A stretch of DNA of 64,000 bases from Sphingopyxis bauzanensis (GCF_002205675.1 NZ_NISK01000002.1:891076-955075), one strand, 5' to 3'; positions 18,835 through 27,554 are shown, counted from the stretch's first letter. Notes: generated by a model not told the origin, from the letters alone. A program made the numbers and translations.

Positions 18835-19060
18835 TCACCGCCAAGCGCGATGCCCCGTAACGGACCGTGCCTGATCCAGAAGCGCCAGAATCAGGATCCT
18901 CACTTCATCCACTGCAAAGCCGCCGTCGTCCGGGCGTCTGCGGCGCCAGATCGCGACGCGGTTCAATGCACAGTACGGCGTCGCGTTCGGCTCGACGCCT
19001 CATCTCTGCGCGCTCCCAGTCCAACCGGTTGGACAAGTTTAGCGCGCAGAACAATCTGGT
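18835..19060 (-). pseudogene. Degenerate 3' copy of the unknown gene at 21246-21809
   Basis: On the minus strand an early part reads DWERAEMRRRAER and, after a net two-base deletion near 18990, another frame reads NRVAIWRRRRPDDGGFAVDEV and ends VTGHRAWR before the TGA at 18835-18837. The intact gene has DWERSEMQRL-like sequence (GWERSEMQRLAE), then NRVAIWHRERPDDGGFTTDEV and the same VTGHRAWR end. The 5' two-thirds are gone. The remaining bases to about 19387 hold no gene that I can support. Confidence 0.8.
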
Positions 19061-19387
19061 CGCGTCGAGCTGGAGGCCAAACACACTCGCTTGGCTCACC
19101 GCCGACCTCCCGACGATCCCGTGTTCGACCTGTCGGGCGAGGGGCTACAGCGCGCGCCGACCCCGTTTGCCTTTTCCTATCTCGCTGAGCGCGCGGGCCA
19201 GTTTGCCTACCGGAGTTTTCTCGTGCTTATGAGTCCGGTATCCCCAATCGCGCCACAGGTTCCGGCTGTGGCTTTAAGCCGTCTGGGAGATTGCGAAAGC
19301 CCATCATCGTTTGATCCACGTCTCATTGGTATCAAACAACCGTTCATATATGACAGATTAATCCTGAATTTCTCGCTTATCTGATGA
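19061..19387. other. Gap without a supported gene, containing TCATATATGA
   Basis: No gene is seen on either strand. The ten-base palindrome TCATATATGA at 19344-19353 is the same as one in the hipB promoter region at 21038-21047. The last 70 bases before the hipA end are AT-rich. Confidence 0.5.
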
Positions 19388-20620
19388 TTAAATGGCTAGG
19401 GCGAGCTCGGTCTGCTCGTGGACAAAGGCGGCTTCATACTCGCGCGCCACAGCACCGAAGACGCCAACCTCGCGCAATCCTTCACGCCACTCTTCGGAGA
19501 CACGGCGCGCCGTCTCACGGATCATCTGGCGTGCGTCAGCCGGAGTGATCTCGAAGAATTCGCAGGCCTCGAGGGCTAGGCGGATCGATCGGTCATGCGC
19601 GCCGCCCTCCAGAATTGCCGTTTCGAGATGAGGGTTGCGATCAGGTGCAGGGTTCACATCGAAAGCCGGAGAAAGGCGCCAGCGACCCGATCCCACATAG
19701 AGGAAGCCGTGGTTCTTTAGATGGTCATCCTTGTTCGACACTAGGATGGTAAAGATCAGACGCAGGAAGAGTTCACGAAAGTCGTCCTGCGCATTGGCAG
19801 CGTTTGCCCGCATGAAGTCGACGATCTCTGTGTAGGAGCCGAGCTCGGTGCCTGTCTTTCCCAGAGCCGTGCGCGCTGAAATGTAAGGAATGCGCGCGGT
19901 TCCGCGCCGATCGAACCGCTGGACCAGCGCCACCGGGAATGGCGTGTCGGACAACTCCAACCTAACCTCCGGTGTGCGGATGCCGCAGGCGCGAGCCAGG
20001 CGAAGCGTCGCAACCTCAACGCGCTCGATCGGCTGTTGGTCGTGAACCGATGTGAATTTGGCGAGCCAGAGCGCGGCGCCATCCCGCACATTGGCCTTGG
20101 GACGCGCGCCCCCGGAACCGCCGGCACCGGCAAGTGCCTGCATCTCCTCGGCGGAAATCTCCTTGCCCTGCTCATAGGCTCGCGCGATGGCGGTGATCGC
20201 CTGCAGGTCGACCAGGCGCGGCACCGCGTCGGCCGCTGCGCCGCGAATGATCTTTCCGGCGTCGTCGAGGAAGCGCAGCGCGCCCTGTCTGCAAGTGTCG
20301 TCAGACAATGTCAGATATTCATATTCGGAAAGGCAGTTGCCGTAGGCGCGTTCGAGAAGCCTGCGGCCCCAACTGTCCGGCGCCGCGTCGGCAAAAACAC
20401 CGGCCAGTGCGTCACGCATGTTCCCGGGCTGGCCGGACGTGTGAAATGGTCCATCTTCAAACGGCAAGCTCGGCTGTACAGCAAAGGCGCGAGGATTCTC
20501 GATCCAGGCCGGGTCATAGGAGAAGGTCGAGAACTGCCGAGGCCCGGTCTGCGTGAAGCGCAATCGACCGACGGGCGTCAGGCTCTCTCCGAGAACGACC
20601 TGGGCTGTATAGTCGGGCAT
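19388..20620 (-). CDS. hipA: HipA-family serine/threonine kinase toxin
   Basis: This 410-residue protein has an N-terminal subdomain 1 (VLGESLTPVGRLRF, AGVFADAAPDSWGRRLLER), the ATP-binding loop GAGGSGGARPKANV, and the catalytic and metal motifs SNKDDHLKNHGFL and SPAFDVNPAPD. HipA kinases phosphorylate glutamyl-tRNA synthetase or other targets and cause growth arrest. Its ATG overlaps the hipB stop (TGATG), as expected for a type II toxin following its antitoxin. Confidence 0.92.
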   Translation of the reverse strand: MPDYTAQVVLGESLTPVGRLRFTQTGPRQFSTFSYDPAWIENPRAFAVQPSLPFEDGPFHTSGQPGNMRDALAGVFADAAPDSWGRRLLERAYGNCLSEYEYLTLSDDTCRQGALRFLDDAGKIIRGAAADAVPRLVDLQAITAIARAYEQGKEISAEEMQALAGAGGSGGARPKANVRDGAALWLAKFTSVHDQQPIERVEVATLRLARACGIRTPEVRLELSDTPFPVALVQRFDRRGTARIPYISARTALGKTGTELGSYTEIVDFMRANAANAQDDFRELFLRLIFTILVSNKDDHLKNHGFLYVGSGRWRLSPAFDVNPAPDRNPHLETAILEGGAHDRSIRLALEACEFFEITPADARQMIRETARRVSEEWREGLREVGVFGAVAREYEAAFVHEQTELALAI

Positions 20621-20997
20621 CAGAAGGCCGCGCCGTCCGGATCGACGACATCTGCTCCGTCCTGCGGGGACCCTTCCTTGGCCTTCTGCCTGCGCAGCGT
20701 GGTCGCGAATGACCTTGCGCGGCGCGGCAACCGTTCGTTGGCCAACGCCAGACCCAGGTCGTCCTTCCTGATATCGATCAGATCGGCCAACCGTTCCACG
20801 AGCCCCAGTACAACTAGGACATCGGCGAGCGTACCGATGGCCACGCCGGGATCCCCCTTCTCAAGGCGCGCGACGCTGCTCGGCGACGTACCAGCACGCA
20901 CCGCCAGATCGGCCATAGCGATGCCCCTCCGCAAGCGTGCGCCACGGACATCTTCACCAAGCCTCTTGAGGGCTGACATTGATTTCGGTGAGCTCAT
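20620..20997 (-). CDS. hipB: HipB-family XRE antitoxin
   Basis: This 125-residue protein has a Cro/CI helix-turn-helix: GIAMADLAVRAGTSPSSVARLEKGDPGVAIGTLADVLVVLGL. It also has a basic, Gln/Lys-rich tail. It should bind HipA and repress the hipBA promoter. The start at 20997 is followed upstream by an AT-rich stretch with several inverted repeats. Confidence 0.9.
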   Translation of the reverse strand: MSSPKSMSALKRLGEDVRGARLRRGIAMADLAVRAGTSPSSVARLEKGDPGVAIGTLADVLVVLGLVERLADLIDIRKDDLGLALANERLPRRARSFATTLRRQKAKEGSPQDGADVVDPDGAAF

Positions 20998-21056
20998 ATC
21001 AATTATCCAAATACGACAGATAAAAATTCATACCGCATCATATATGACTAATTGAT
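20998..21056. promoter_or_regulatory. hipBA promoter/operator region
   Basis: An eight-base inverted repeat, ATCAATTA (20998-21005) and TAATTGAT (21049-21056), brackets an AT-rich stretch with the perfect palindrome TCATATATGA at 21038-21047. A TATCC...AGATA pair at about 21004-21022 loosely recalls the TATCC-N8-GGATA site of E. coli HipB. These are probable HipB sites. Confidence 0.5.
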
Positions 21057-21087
21057 TTCCATCAAGGAGCATGATCTTCTTCGAATT

Positions 21088-21122
21088 CCTGCGAAGGGCG
21101 CGCCATCCGCGCCCTTCGCAGG
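21088..21122. repeat. Perfect 15-base-arm hairpin between unknown gene and hipB
   Basis: The arms at 21088-21102 (CCTGCGAAGGGCGCG) and 21108-21122 are exact complements around CCATC. No T-run follows on either strand, so a rho-independent terminator is doubtful; a REP-like unit sharing GCGAAGG with the 7762 repeat is possible. Confidence 0.65.
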
Positions 21123-21169
21123 CTGCAGGAACCGACGCGGACCGGTCCCTTGAGAAGCAAGCTGGAACC

Positions 21170-21229
21170 GTCATATTGAAAAATGTCGCAGAAATACGCT
21201 CTGAGTATATCTATCTCACAAATTCCAAT
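21170..21229. repeat. 60-base AT-rich tail element, copy B
   Basis: This is the partner of 18758-18817. It starts 17 bases downstream of the stop of the minus-strand gene 21246-21809. The wider duplicated block reaches into that gene to about 21470. Confidence 0.8.
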
Positions 21230-21245
21230 CTCCAAGGCCGCGACG

Positions 21246-21809
21246 TCAACGCCACGCGCGATGTCCCGTCACCGCTCGGACCTGATCCAGAAGCGCTAGG
21301 AGCAGGATCGTCACTTCGTCCGTTGTAAAACCTCCGTCGTCCGGGCGCTCGCGGTGCCAGATCGCGACGCGATTCCATTTCCAGTACGGCGAGAGTATCT
21401 CGGCCAGGCGCTGCATTTCGCTGCGCTCCCACCCCAGTCCGCTCGCGTTCGAATAGGCGAGCGCCTTTTCGATATTGTGCCGAATATACTTCGCACACCA
21501 ATCGTCATCGAAGCCAACATCGAGCAGATGGGCGCTGAGGCCGGCCTGTGCGATGATGCCGGCGCGATAGAGCATGCCCTCGGTCGTTCGCGCTTGCAGA
21601 CCGAAGGTGATCAAGGACGCAGCCGCATCTCGATATCGCGCCCGGCTCAGCGCGCGTCCCTCGTCCGTGCGTCGAAGCGTGACTGGCGCATCCCCATGTT
21701 TGAGGTGAAGCGCAGCAAGGCACGAAGCGCTGCTTTCCTGGGTCAGTTCAGCAGCGGGGATCGCGGAAATAGGTGTGGACACCGGATTGTCGAAATGAGG
21801 TACGCTCAT
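21246..21809 (-). CDS. Unknown protein family, paralogue of 53135-53719, with structured RNA leader
   Basis: This 187-residue soluble protein has no domain I recognise. It shares a block with the gene at 53135: AGIIAQAGLSAHLLDVGFDDDWCAK here against AGIAAQMGLTAYLLERGFDDHWCAR there, followed in both by LSPYWKW/LTPYWKW. A decayed third copy lies at 18835-19060. The ATG at 21809 follows GGGAGAAG. Upstream lies a leader of about 180 bases shared with the paralogue. The two genes point away from each other's element half and bracket the transfer genes. Function unknown; regulation through the leader is an inference. Confidence 0.8.
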   Translation of the reverse strand: MSVPHFDNPVSTPISAIPAAELTQESSASCLAALHLKHGDAPVTLRRTDEGRALSRARYRDAAASLITFGLQARTTEGMLYRAGIIAQAGLSAHLLDVGFDDDWCAKYIRHNIEKALAYSNASGLGWERSEMQRLAEILSPYWKWNRVAIWHRERPDDGGFTTDEVTILLLALLDQVRAVTGHRAWR

Positions 21810-21861
21810 CGTCTTCTCCCTCGCATCCGGATGCGACGCGGGAGACAGGGTGGATGCGATA

Positions 21862-22043
21862 GGACCCGAACTCCCGCGCGCTGGGCGCGGGAGCCGCCGG
21901 GGCTGGTAACATGTCGAGCATGCGCCGCCGCCTTTAGCCCGAGGGCCTGTACATACGCGACGGCACCCCGGGAAACCGTGGCTTCCGAGGGGGCTTATTC
22001 TCGACGGGATTACCAGTCCCGGCGCCGCCGTTTGCGCAGCGCA
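21862..22043 (-). ncRNA. Candidate structured leader RNA, left copy
   Basis: Read on the minus strand, this leader can form: a first hairpin (CGCTGC with GCGGCG, near 22023-22041); a long-range helix TTACCAG/CTGGTAA (22010-22016 with 21903-21909); a helix CTCGAC/GTCGAG (22000-22005 with 21913-21918); a small hairpin GCCCGAGGGC (21937-21946); and a final nine-base stem (21871-21879 with 21885-21893). The right copy at 52899-53077 has the same layout with different but still complementary bases in several helices. It ends about 50 bases before the gene start. Whether it is a cis-regulator or an independent RNA is unknown. Confidence 0.65.
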
Positions 22044-22132
22044 GGCTCGGCATAACAGACAGAGACTCGGGCGCCAATAGAGCTGTAGCCAGCCGTTGAA
22101 GCGCTAAGAAATCCGTGCTAATTTACATCGTT

Positions 22133-22453
22133 ATGTCCGACGATGATCTCTTTCGCTCCGGTCATCTACCGAGCGGCTTGGAAGACTATGATTTCAAGCC
22201 TCACGATCCGTTCATCGACACGCCGTCCTATCTTCACTGGAGCGATGCAAGGTGGCACCCTGGGCACCCTTCAAGCCCCTACCCCGTTCGACCAATCACT
22301 TGGGACGAGGACAGGGTCACGACGATCCAGCCGATCACACCGGACCCACTGCCCCATGAAGACTGGGGCGACGTAGAACCCAAGAATGTCGGGAGCATGA
22401 TCTCCTACGGCCTACTGCTCTCCCTCGTGGTCTACATGTTCTGGGTGTTGTAG
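22133..22453 (+). CDS. Small protein with C-terminal membrane anchor, unknown
   Basis: This 106-residue protein from the ATG at 22133 (a GTG at 22115 adds six residues) is polar and rich in Pro, Asp and His. It ends in a hydrophobic segment, ISYGLLLSLVVYMFWVL, suggesting a tail anchor. It runs toward traG and ends three bases from it. It may belong to the transfer module, but I cannot assign a role. Confidence 0.6.
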   Translation: MSDDDLFRSGHLPSGLEDYDFKPHDPFIDTPSYLHWSDARWHPGHPSSPYPVRPITWDEDRVTTIQPITPDPLPHEDWGDVEPKNVGSMISYGLLLSLVVYMFWVL

Positions 22454-22456
22454 CTC

Positions 22457-25246
22457 TCAGTCTCTGAGCTTTGGATCGTGGAAGAAGCCGTGATCGCGGC
22501 CCTCTTCGACCTGTTGACGTAAATCAGACGCACCTTCGATGTATTGGCCGCGCATGGTCTGCGCCACGGCCTTCCTGCCCTGGAGGTCGACCCGGCCTTC
22601 CTCAATGATTGCGGCAGCCGGACTCGGTCTGCCGCCACCCGGTCCGCCGCCAAGTCTGCCGAGGCCATGGGGACGGTAGGCCGCACGGATGTCGCCCTCG
22701 GTCGCAATGGACGGCGCCTCAATACCTTCAAGCCCCGGCGTTTGCATCAGGTCCGAGACTTCAGCGTACACCGACGCCATATAGTCCTCTCGCCAGCGCT
22801 CGATCATTTCCTGACGTACAAGTCGTTGCTGTGGCGACACGACGGTTGCCCAGAGCTCCGGCGCATCAAGCCCCGGGTTCTCAGCTTGCTCGGTGCGATA
22901 CCATTGCGCGAGCTCTTGGCTCAGATTTTCGCTAAGCTGCATGCCATGAGTCTCGGAATAGGAGGCATCGTTCGACAGCTGTTCGGAAATCTCTTTCAAA
23001 CGGCGCGCAACCTTTGAATGGCTTTGCGCAAGAGACAGCGAGTCTTCCGTCCCGACCGACGAAGAGGTGGTCGTCGATGCCCGGGAGAAGCTTCCACCCC
23101 TCTCATATTGCGAATCCGACATCGATGCCCCGGCGCCATTGGAATGCTCGTCATTCACGCCCCTCGAAGACATGCTGCCGGAATCAACCGACCGCGCCTC
23201 GGACGCACCGTGGTTCAGACTGTCATTCTGCGTTCCAGATTTGGAAACGCTGAGGCCCAAGTTTGAAGAGGCGCCGCCGCCACCCCTTATACTCCCACCG
23301 CCAAGACCACCCGAGATCGTTCCTCCGACTTGATCGGTCACCTGGGCTTGGCGGTCGTGGCTCTGCGCGATACCCTGTCGCTGACTGATCGTGGAACTCT
23401 CAATGTTTCCTTCCGAACTAGTGGTGCTCTTCTTGTCGAACTGATCGGTCCCACTGCGTGTCTCCCAGCCAGAGCCCGAGTCCCACCCGGCGCTTCGCTC
23501 GGTCGAGGTCCCGAACGTGCTACGATTGGTGTGGCTCGCCGAAAGCGACTGTGAAACCGAGTTCTCGACGGCTCTCGACAGTCGATCCGTGAAGCCTGAC
23601 ACCTCCCGCTGCTCGGCCACAGAACCGGATGTCATCGTCGCCGTGAACCCAAGCCGCGAGATGGCTGCGCCAGTATCGAACACCTCCTGTCCGTTGCCGA
23701 ACCCGCTGACGGTCGCGCCATTGTCCTGCCGCCATCCGACGCTGGGCGCACCGCCCATATAGCTGGGCGCGGTGGTCCATTGATCGGCTTGGCGCATGTT
23801 CGCTGTCGAATTTGCCCAGCTCGCATTGCCGTAGGAATAATTGCCCGTCGTCTGCTCCAGCGCGGCGGCCTCCGCGGCATTCTGCGCGGGCGCCAGCATC
23901 GACATCGAATGCCCGGCAATCGACATCGCGCCGCGCGCCAGCCCGGCAGCGAGGAACGGCACGCTCATCAGCATGAATCCGGCGATCGTCGCTGTCTCGG
24001 CGTTGACCGCGCCGATCCCGGCATAGCTCCCCAAAGTCACGCCCCCGCCGGCTACGCCATTTGCGGCCGACGTCGCGCGCGTCATGCAGATCATGTGCAG
24101 GATTACATAAAGCGGACCCCAGGCTGCCAGATAGAAGAAGCCCGTCACATAGCCCTTGAGCGCCGCGACCCCGGTCTGCGGCATCAAAAACAGCGGAAAG
24201 ATGACCGGGAACATCGCGAAGAACACAACGGTGAGCACGATGTTGAGGATCGGGACCCAGGCCATCGCCTGCTGGGCGATCGAACCATAGGTGTTGCGCG
24301 CCTGGATGTCAGCGCGCGTCTGGGCGAACGTGTCGATCGCCGCCGCGCCAGTGCTGCCGGACATGCTGTTGCGCGCCGCGGTGAAGGCATTGATCGCCGT
24401 GTTCTGCCGCATCACCTCCGCAAAGCTTCCACCGGCCCCCGTGAAGGCCGCGCTCGCAATCGGGACATCATGTTTCAGCTTGTCGGCCGCCAGCGCGTTG
24501 CTCAACCGGGGATAGGCCTCCCGTCCCCAGAGCGGCGCGTTGGCCTCGATCATCGGCCCCCATTGCGCATAGAGCGACTGATAGGCCTGGCGGCAGGTCA
24601 GGATGTAGCTGCGCACAGTGCCGTCGCGCTGGCGCTCGAGCCATTGCTGTGACCGCGCTTCCGAGCCGGGCCCGACGGTCGTCCAGAGATCGGTGGCCTT
24701 CGCGAGTTCGGTCAGCGACTTCTGGTAGAGCATCACATCGCCGAACAGGCATTTCTTGAAGTGATTTTCAAGGTTCGTCGAAAACTCGGCGTCGCGAACG
24801 ATGAAATTGCGTGTCGCGTCGAACAACCGCGCGCCATAGACAATACCGTTGCTGCTGTAGTTGAGCTCGTTCGGCATCACGAACACCGTCTCCGCGGTGC
24901 GCGTCAGCCAGTCGCCCATTTGCGTCGTGAGGCTGGCGAGAAGGCCGAGACCCAACGGGACATTGTCGACAGTCGCCGGCGCGAGGGCGGGGTTGATGCG
25001 GTCGGTCACCTTGATGTCGACGGTCGGCACCATCAGGCAGAGATAGATGGCGGTCGCCTGAAGGAACCAGTTGAGCCAGACCCGATAATTCAGCGTGAAG
25101 GTCACGACGAGCAGCGAATAGATGAGGCCCATGACCATCACGACGCGGATCAGGGACTTGTAGCCCCCTCCCCCCGACCAGGCCGCAACCGCGTTGAAGG
25201 TGTTGACGAGATACTCGCCGCCGCCGACCGTGAAGACCTCAAGCAT
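22457..25246 (-). CDS. traG: TraG, F-type mating pair stabilisation and entry exclusion protein
   Basis: The 929-residue protein starts at the ATG at 25246; the open frame upstream overlaps traH and is not used. The N-terminal half has several membrane spans (SLIRVVMVMGLIYSLLVVTF, VPILNIVLTVVFFAMFPVIFPLF, AAWGPLYVILHMICM). The C-terminal half is a long Ser/Gly/Gln-rich periplasmic region, as in F TraG. It is needed for pilus assembly and mating-pair stabilisation. It is the last gene of the transfer operon. Confidence 0.9.
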   Translation of the reverse strand: MLEVFTVGGGEYLVNTFNAVAAWSGGGGYKSLIRVVMVMGLIYSLLVVTFTLNYRVWLNWFLQATAIYLCLMVPTVDIKVTDRINPALAPATVDNVPLGLGLLASLTTQMGDWLTRTAETVFVMPNELNYSSNGIVYGARLFDATRNFIVRDAEFSTNLENHFKKCLFGDVMLYQKSLTELAKATDLWTTVGPGSEARSQQWLERQRDGTVRSYILTCRQAYQSLYAQWGPMIEANAPLWGREAYPRLSNALAADKLKHDVPIASAAFTGAGGSFAEVMRQNTAINAFTAARNSMSGSTGAAAIDTFAQTRADIQARNTYGSIAQQAMAWVPILNIVLTVVFFAMFPVIFPLFLMPQTGVAALKGYVTGFFYLAAWGPLYVILHMICMTRATSAANGVAGGGVTLGSYAGIGAVNAETATIAGFMLMSVPFLAAGLARGAMSIAGHSMSMLAPAQNAAEAAALEQTTGNYSYGNASWANSTANMRQADQWTTAPSYMGGAPSVGWRQDNGATVSGFGNGQEVFDTGAAISRLGFTATMTSGSVAEQREVSGFTDRLSRAVENSVSQSLSASHTNRSTFGTSTERSAGWDSGSGWETRSGTDQFDKKSTTSSEGNIESSTISQRQGIAQSHDRQAQVTDQVGGTISGGLGGGSIRGGGGASSNLGLSVSKSGTQNDSLNHGASEARSVDSGSMSSRGVNDEHSNGAGASMSDSQYERGGSFSRASTTTSSSVGTEDSLSLAQSHSKVARRLKEISEQLSNDASYSETHGMQLSENLSQELAQWYRTEQAENPGLDAPELWATVVSPQQRLVRQEMIERWREDYMASVYAEVSDLMQTPGLEGIEAPSIATEGDIRAAYRPHGLGRLGGGPGGGRPSPAAAIIEEGRVDLQGRKAVAQTMRGQYIEGASDLRQQVEEGRDHGFFHDPKLRD

Positions 25247-25263
25247 CGCACTCCCTTTCGCGG

Positions 25264-26730
25264 CTAGTGGAGCCCCTGCGCACTGAGACCGCGCGAGAAA
25301 TTCAGCGCGGCGGTCATTCCGGGCGTCATCGAATTCTGGAGCGTCGATTCCAGCATGATACTGCGATCGATGATCTGCATGGTGACCTGCAGCTTGTTGT
25401 TGAGCTTCACGTCGCGCTGCCCGAACTTCGCGCGGGTGGACGCGATCTGCTGGCGCCACTGCGCGGCGGTCTCCTGATCGAACGTCTGGTAGTGGACCTT
25501 CGCCTGCTCGACCCGGTCGAGCATATTGTCGAGCATCGCCGACAGCAGGTCGACCGCGACGATCTCCGAAAGCGTCTGAATCTCGCCCTGCGTCAGCGCG
25601 TAATGGGCATAGGCCTGGACAGCGAGGATCTTGTAGAGCGGGATCGTTGCGAGGTTCAGAAGCTGCTTCTCCGCCGCGTCGAGCGGCGTGTCCGAGCGGA
25701 TCTTGTCGCTCATCGAACGGATCATCGCCTCGATCCGCGGCCTGAGCGCAGCCGACGCCGGCACCGACAGCGTCTGCTCCCCGACATCATAGCAATTGGT
25801 GTCGTTGCAGCGCAGGATCTTGACCGGCGGCGCATCGGCCGTGCCGTCCAACAGCGCTGTCACCACCGCTTCCTCGGCTGGCCCGAACATGACCACCCTG
25901 CCGCCGACGCTCGGGTCGGATGAAGGCGACGTCACAACCGTGCCCACCAACGTCATAATATATTCGGAGAAGCCCTTGTCGAAGGCTCCGAACTTTGCCG
26001 ACTTCTGGAGGGCCTCCCAAGTGTAGTTGTGCGGCTCGCCGACGAGCTGCTCCTTCATCGCCGCGTCGCTGTTGCCCGCGATCGTCGCATCGCGGCGATT
26101 GCCATTGTTGCAGCCTTGGCGCGCCGCCGCCCAGTCGGAGAAGACGCCCTGGCTGTTGCCCACCGCCTCGCAGATCGTCGCGCGCGTCGTCTCCATCTGC
26201 GGCCAGATACCTCCGACGAGCGCCTGCGCCGTTTCGCAGCTCGAAATGTTCATCTGGTTGAGGAGCTGCGCCTTCTGGCTGAACTCGTCCATGACCTTGC
26301 CGATCTCAGGCGAGACGGAATCGATAGCCAGCTTGAAGGCGAACCCGAGGGCGTTGTTCGCCGTCGCCTTCAGCATGGCGATAATCTCGCTCGCATTGAT
26401 GAACGAGAAGCTGCCGCTGAAAAGATCGATGCCGCCGCAACCAGCCCGCGCGCTCGGAAGCTGGAGGTTGAACGGCTGCACGCTTTTCTGGGGAAAGCGC
26501 GTCCAGACATTGCCGAGCGAATAATAGCCGGCGGACTGTCCTTCATAAGCGGAGGGGCCCGTCACATTGGCCGCGCCGCCCGCATCGGAGAAGAAGCGGT
26601 TCATCTCGGCGCCAACGTCGGCGCGCGCGGTCCCTGCGACTGCAAGATTCGCGGTCGCGGCAAGTCCGGCCCATGCGCAGGTCGAGCGTAGGATGCGGCG
26701 CCACAGGCCGCTACGGCGATCCTTCCCCAT
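25264..26730 (-). CDS. traH: TraH, F-type conjugative pilus assembly protein
   Basis: The 488-residue exported protein has a signal peptide (ends near AGTARAD). It contains the TraH pattern GCGGIDLFSGSFSFINASEIIAMLKATANNALGFAFKLA and SSCETAQALVGG, matching the family. It acts in the periplasm with TraF, TraU, TraW and TrbB-like proteins in pilus extension. The ATG at 26730 overlaps the traF stop (TGATG). Confidence 0.92.
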   Translation of the reverse strand: MGKDRRSGLWRRILRSTCAWAGLAATANLAVAGTARADVGAEMNRFFSDAGGAANVTGPSAYEGQSAGYYSLGNVWTRFPQKSVQPFNLQLPSARAGCGGIDLFSGSFSFINASEIIAMLKATANNALGFAFKLAIDSVSPEIGKVMDEFSQKAQLLNQMNISSCETAQALVGGIWPQMETTRATICEAVGNSQGVFSDWAAARQGCNNGNRRDATIAGNSDAAMKEQLVGEPHNYTWEALQKSAKFGAFDKGFSEYIMTLVGTVVTSPSSDPSVGGRVVMFGPAEEAVVTALLDGTADAPPVKILRCNDTNCYDVGEQTLSVPASAALRPRIEAMIRSMSDKIRSDTPLDAAEKQLLNLATIPLYKILAVQAYAHYALTQGEIQTLSEIVAVDLLSAMLDNMLDRVEQAKVHYQTFDQETAAQWRQQIASTRAKFGQRDVKLNNKLQVTMQIIDRSIMLESTLQNSMTPGMTAALNFSRGLSAQGLH

Positions 26731-27554
26731 CAATAGTCACTCCCCACCTTGGTGTTGGTCAGCGCGAAGATGCGATCCATGATCTCCTCGGCGCTCAAAA
26801 TGCCGTAGCCGACCGGAATCGTTCGCTTGGTCAGCGTGTCGAACAGCACCAGCGCCGGCGTCTCGTTGCCGCCGACCCCCATGCGCGCGCGCTGGCCTGC
26901 GTCGACGACATATCCCGGAAACTCGCGGCTCGGACCGCCGTCCATCGAGACGGCCATCACGGTAATGTGGTGGCTATCGGCGACCGAGCGGAGGATCGGC
27001 GAAAAGATGTCGCATGCGCCACAGCTCTGCGCGTAGAAATAGAAGAGACCGTAGCGCTGGCTCAGGTTCGCGAGCACTCCGTCGCGATCGGCGCGGCGGT
27101 TGTCGAGCCAGGCCCTTTTGCCGACACTCGAAACCGGGCGCTGCAGCGTATAGTCGAGCTCGGGCTTCTGCCATAAAGCGCGCTGCCAAGTATCGGAAAA
27201 GGTTGACGCCCGATCGAGCTGCTCCCGCTGGAAACGGACATAGGCGATGACATTCTCCTCGGAGGGATCGAGGATCGCCCGGGCTTTGAGCTCATCGAGT
27301 TCGCGCGTGACCGCCGCCAGCCGTTCCACCGCGCTTCGCTCCGGCGGCGGAGTGTCAGGCGCGTTCTGCAGCCGCGGCTTTGGCTTCGAGCAATAGAACC
27401 ATTGTCCAAGCCGCCGCTCGCCACAGTAGAAATCGTCGTTGCCCTCGCCGCGTTCGAAGTCCGCGCCGCTCGTGTGCTCGTCTTGCGCGAGCGCCGGCGC
27501 GGCGAAGCTCGAAATCCATAGCGCCGCCAGCGCGGCCATCATCCTGCCAGCCAT
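26730..27554 (-). CDS. traF: TraF, thioredoxin-fold pilus assembly protein
   Basis: The 274-residue protein has a signal peptide (ends FAAPALAQ). It has a C-terminal thioredoxin-like domain with LFYFYAQSCGACDIFSPIL, retaining a CxxC where F TraF has lost it, and the following GNETPALVLFDTLTKRTIPVGYG. The start at 27554 has GAAGGGAG nearby. It works in the periplasm in pilus assembly. Confidence 0.9.
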   Translation of the reverse strand: MAGRMMAALAALWISSFAAPALAQDEHTSGADFERGEGNDDFYCGERRLGQWFYCSKPKPRLQNAPDTPPPERSAVERLAAVTRELDELKARAILDPSEENVIAYVRFQREQLDRASTFSDTWQRALWQKPELDYTLQRPVSSVGKRAWLDNRRADRDGVLANLSQRYGLFYFYAQSCGACDIFSPILRSVADSHHITVMAVSMDGGPSREFPGYVVDAGQRARMGVGGNETPALVLFDTLTKRTIPVGYGILSAEEIMDRIFALTNTKVGSDY

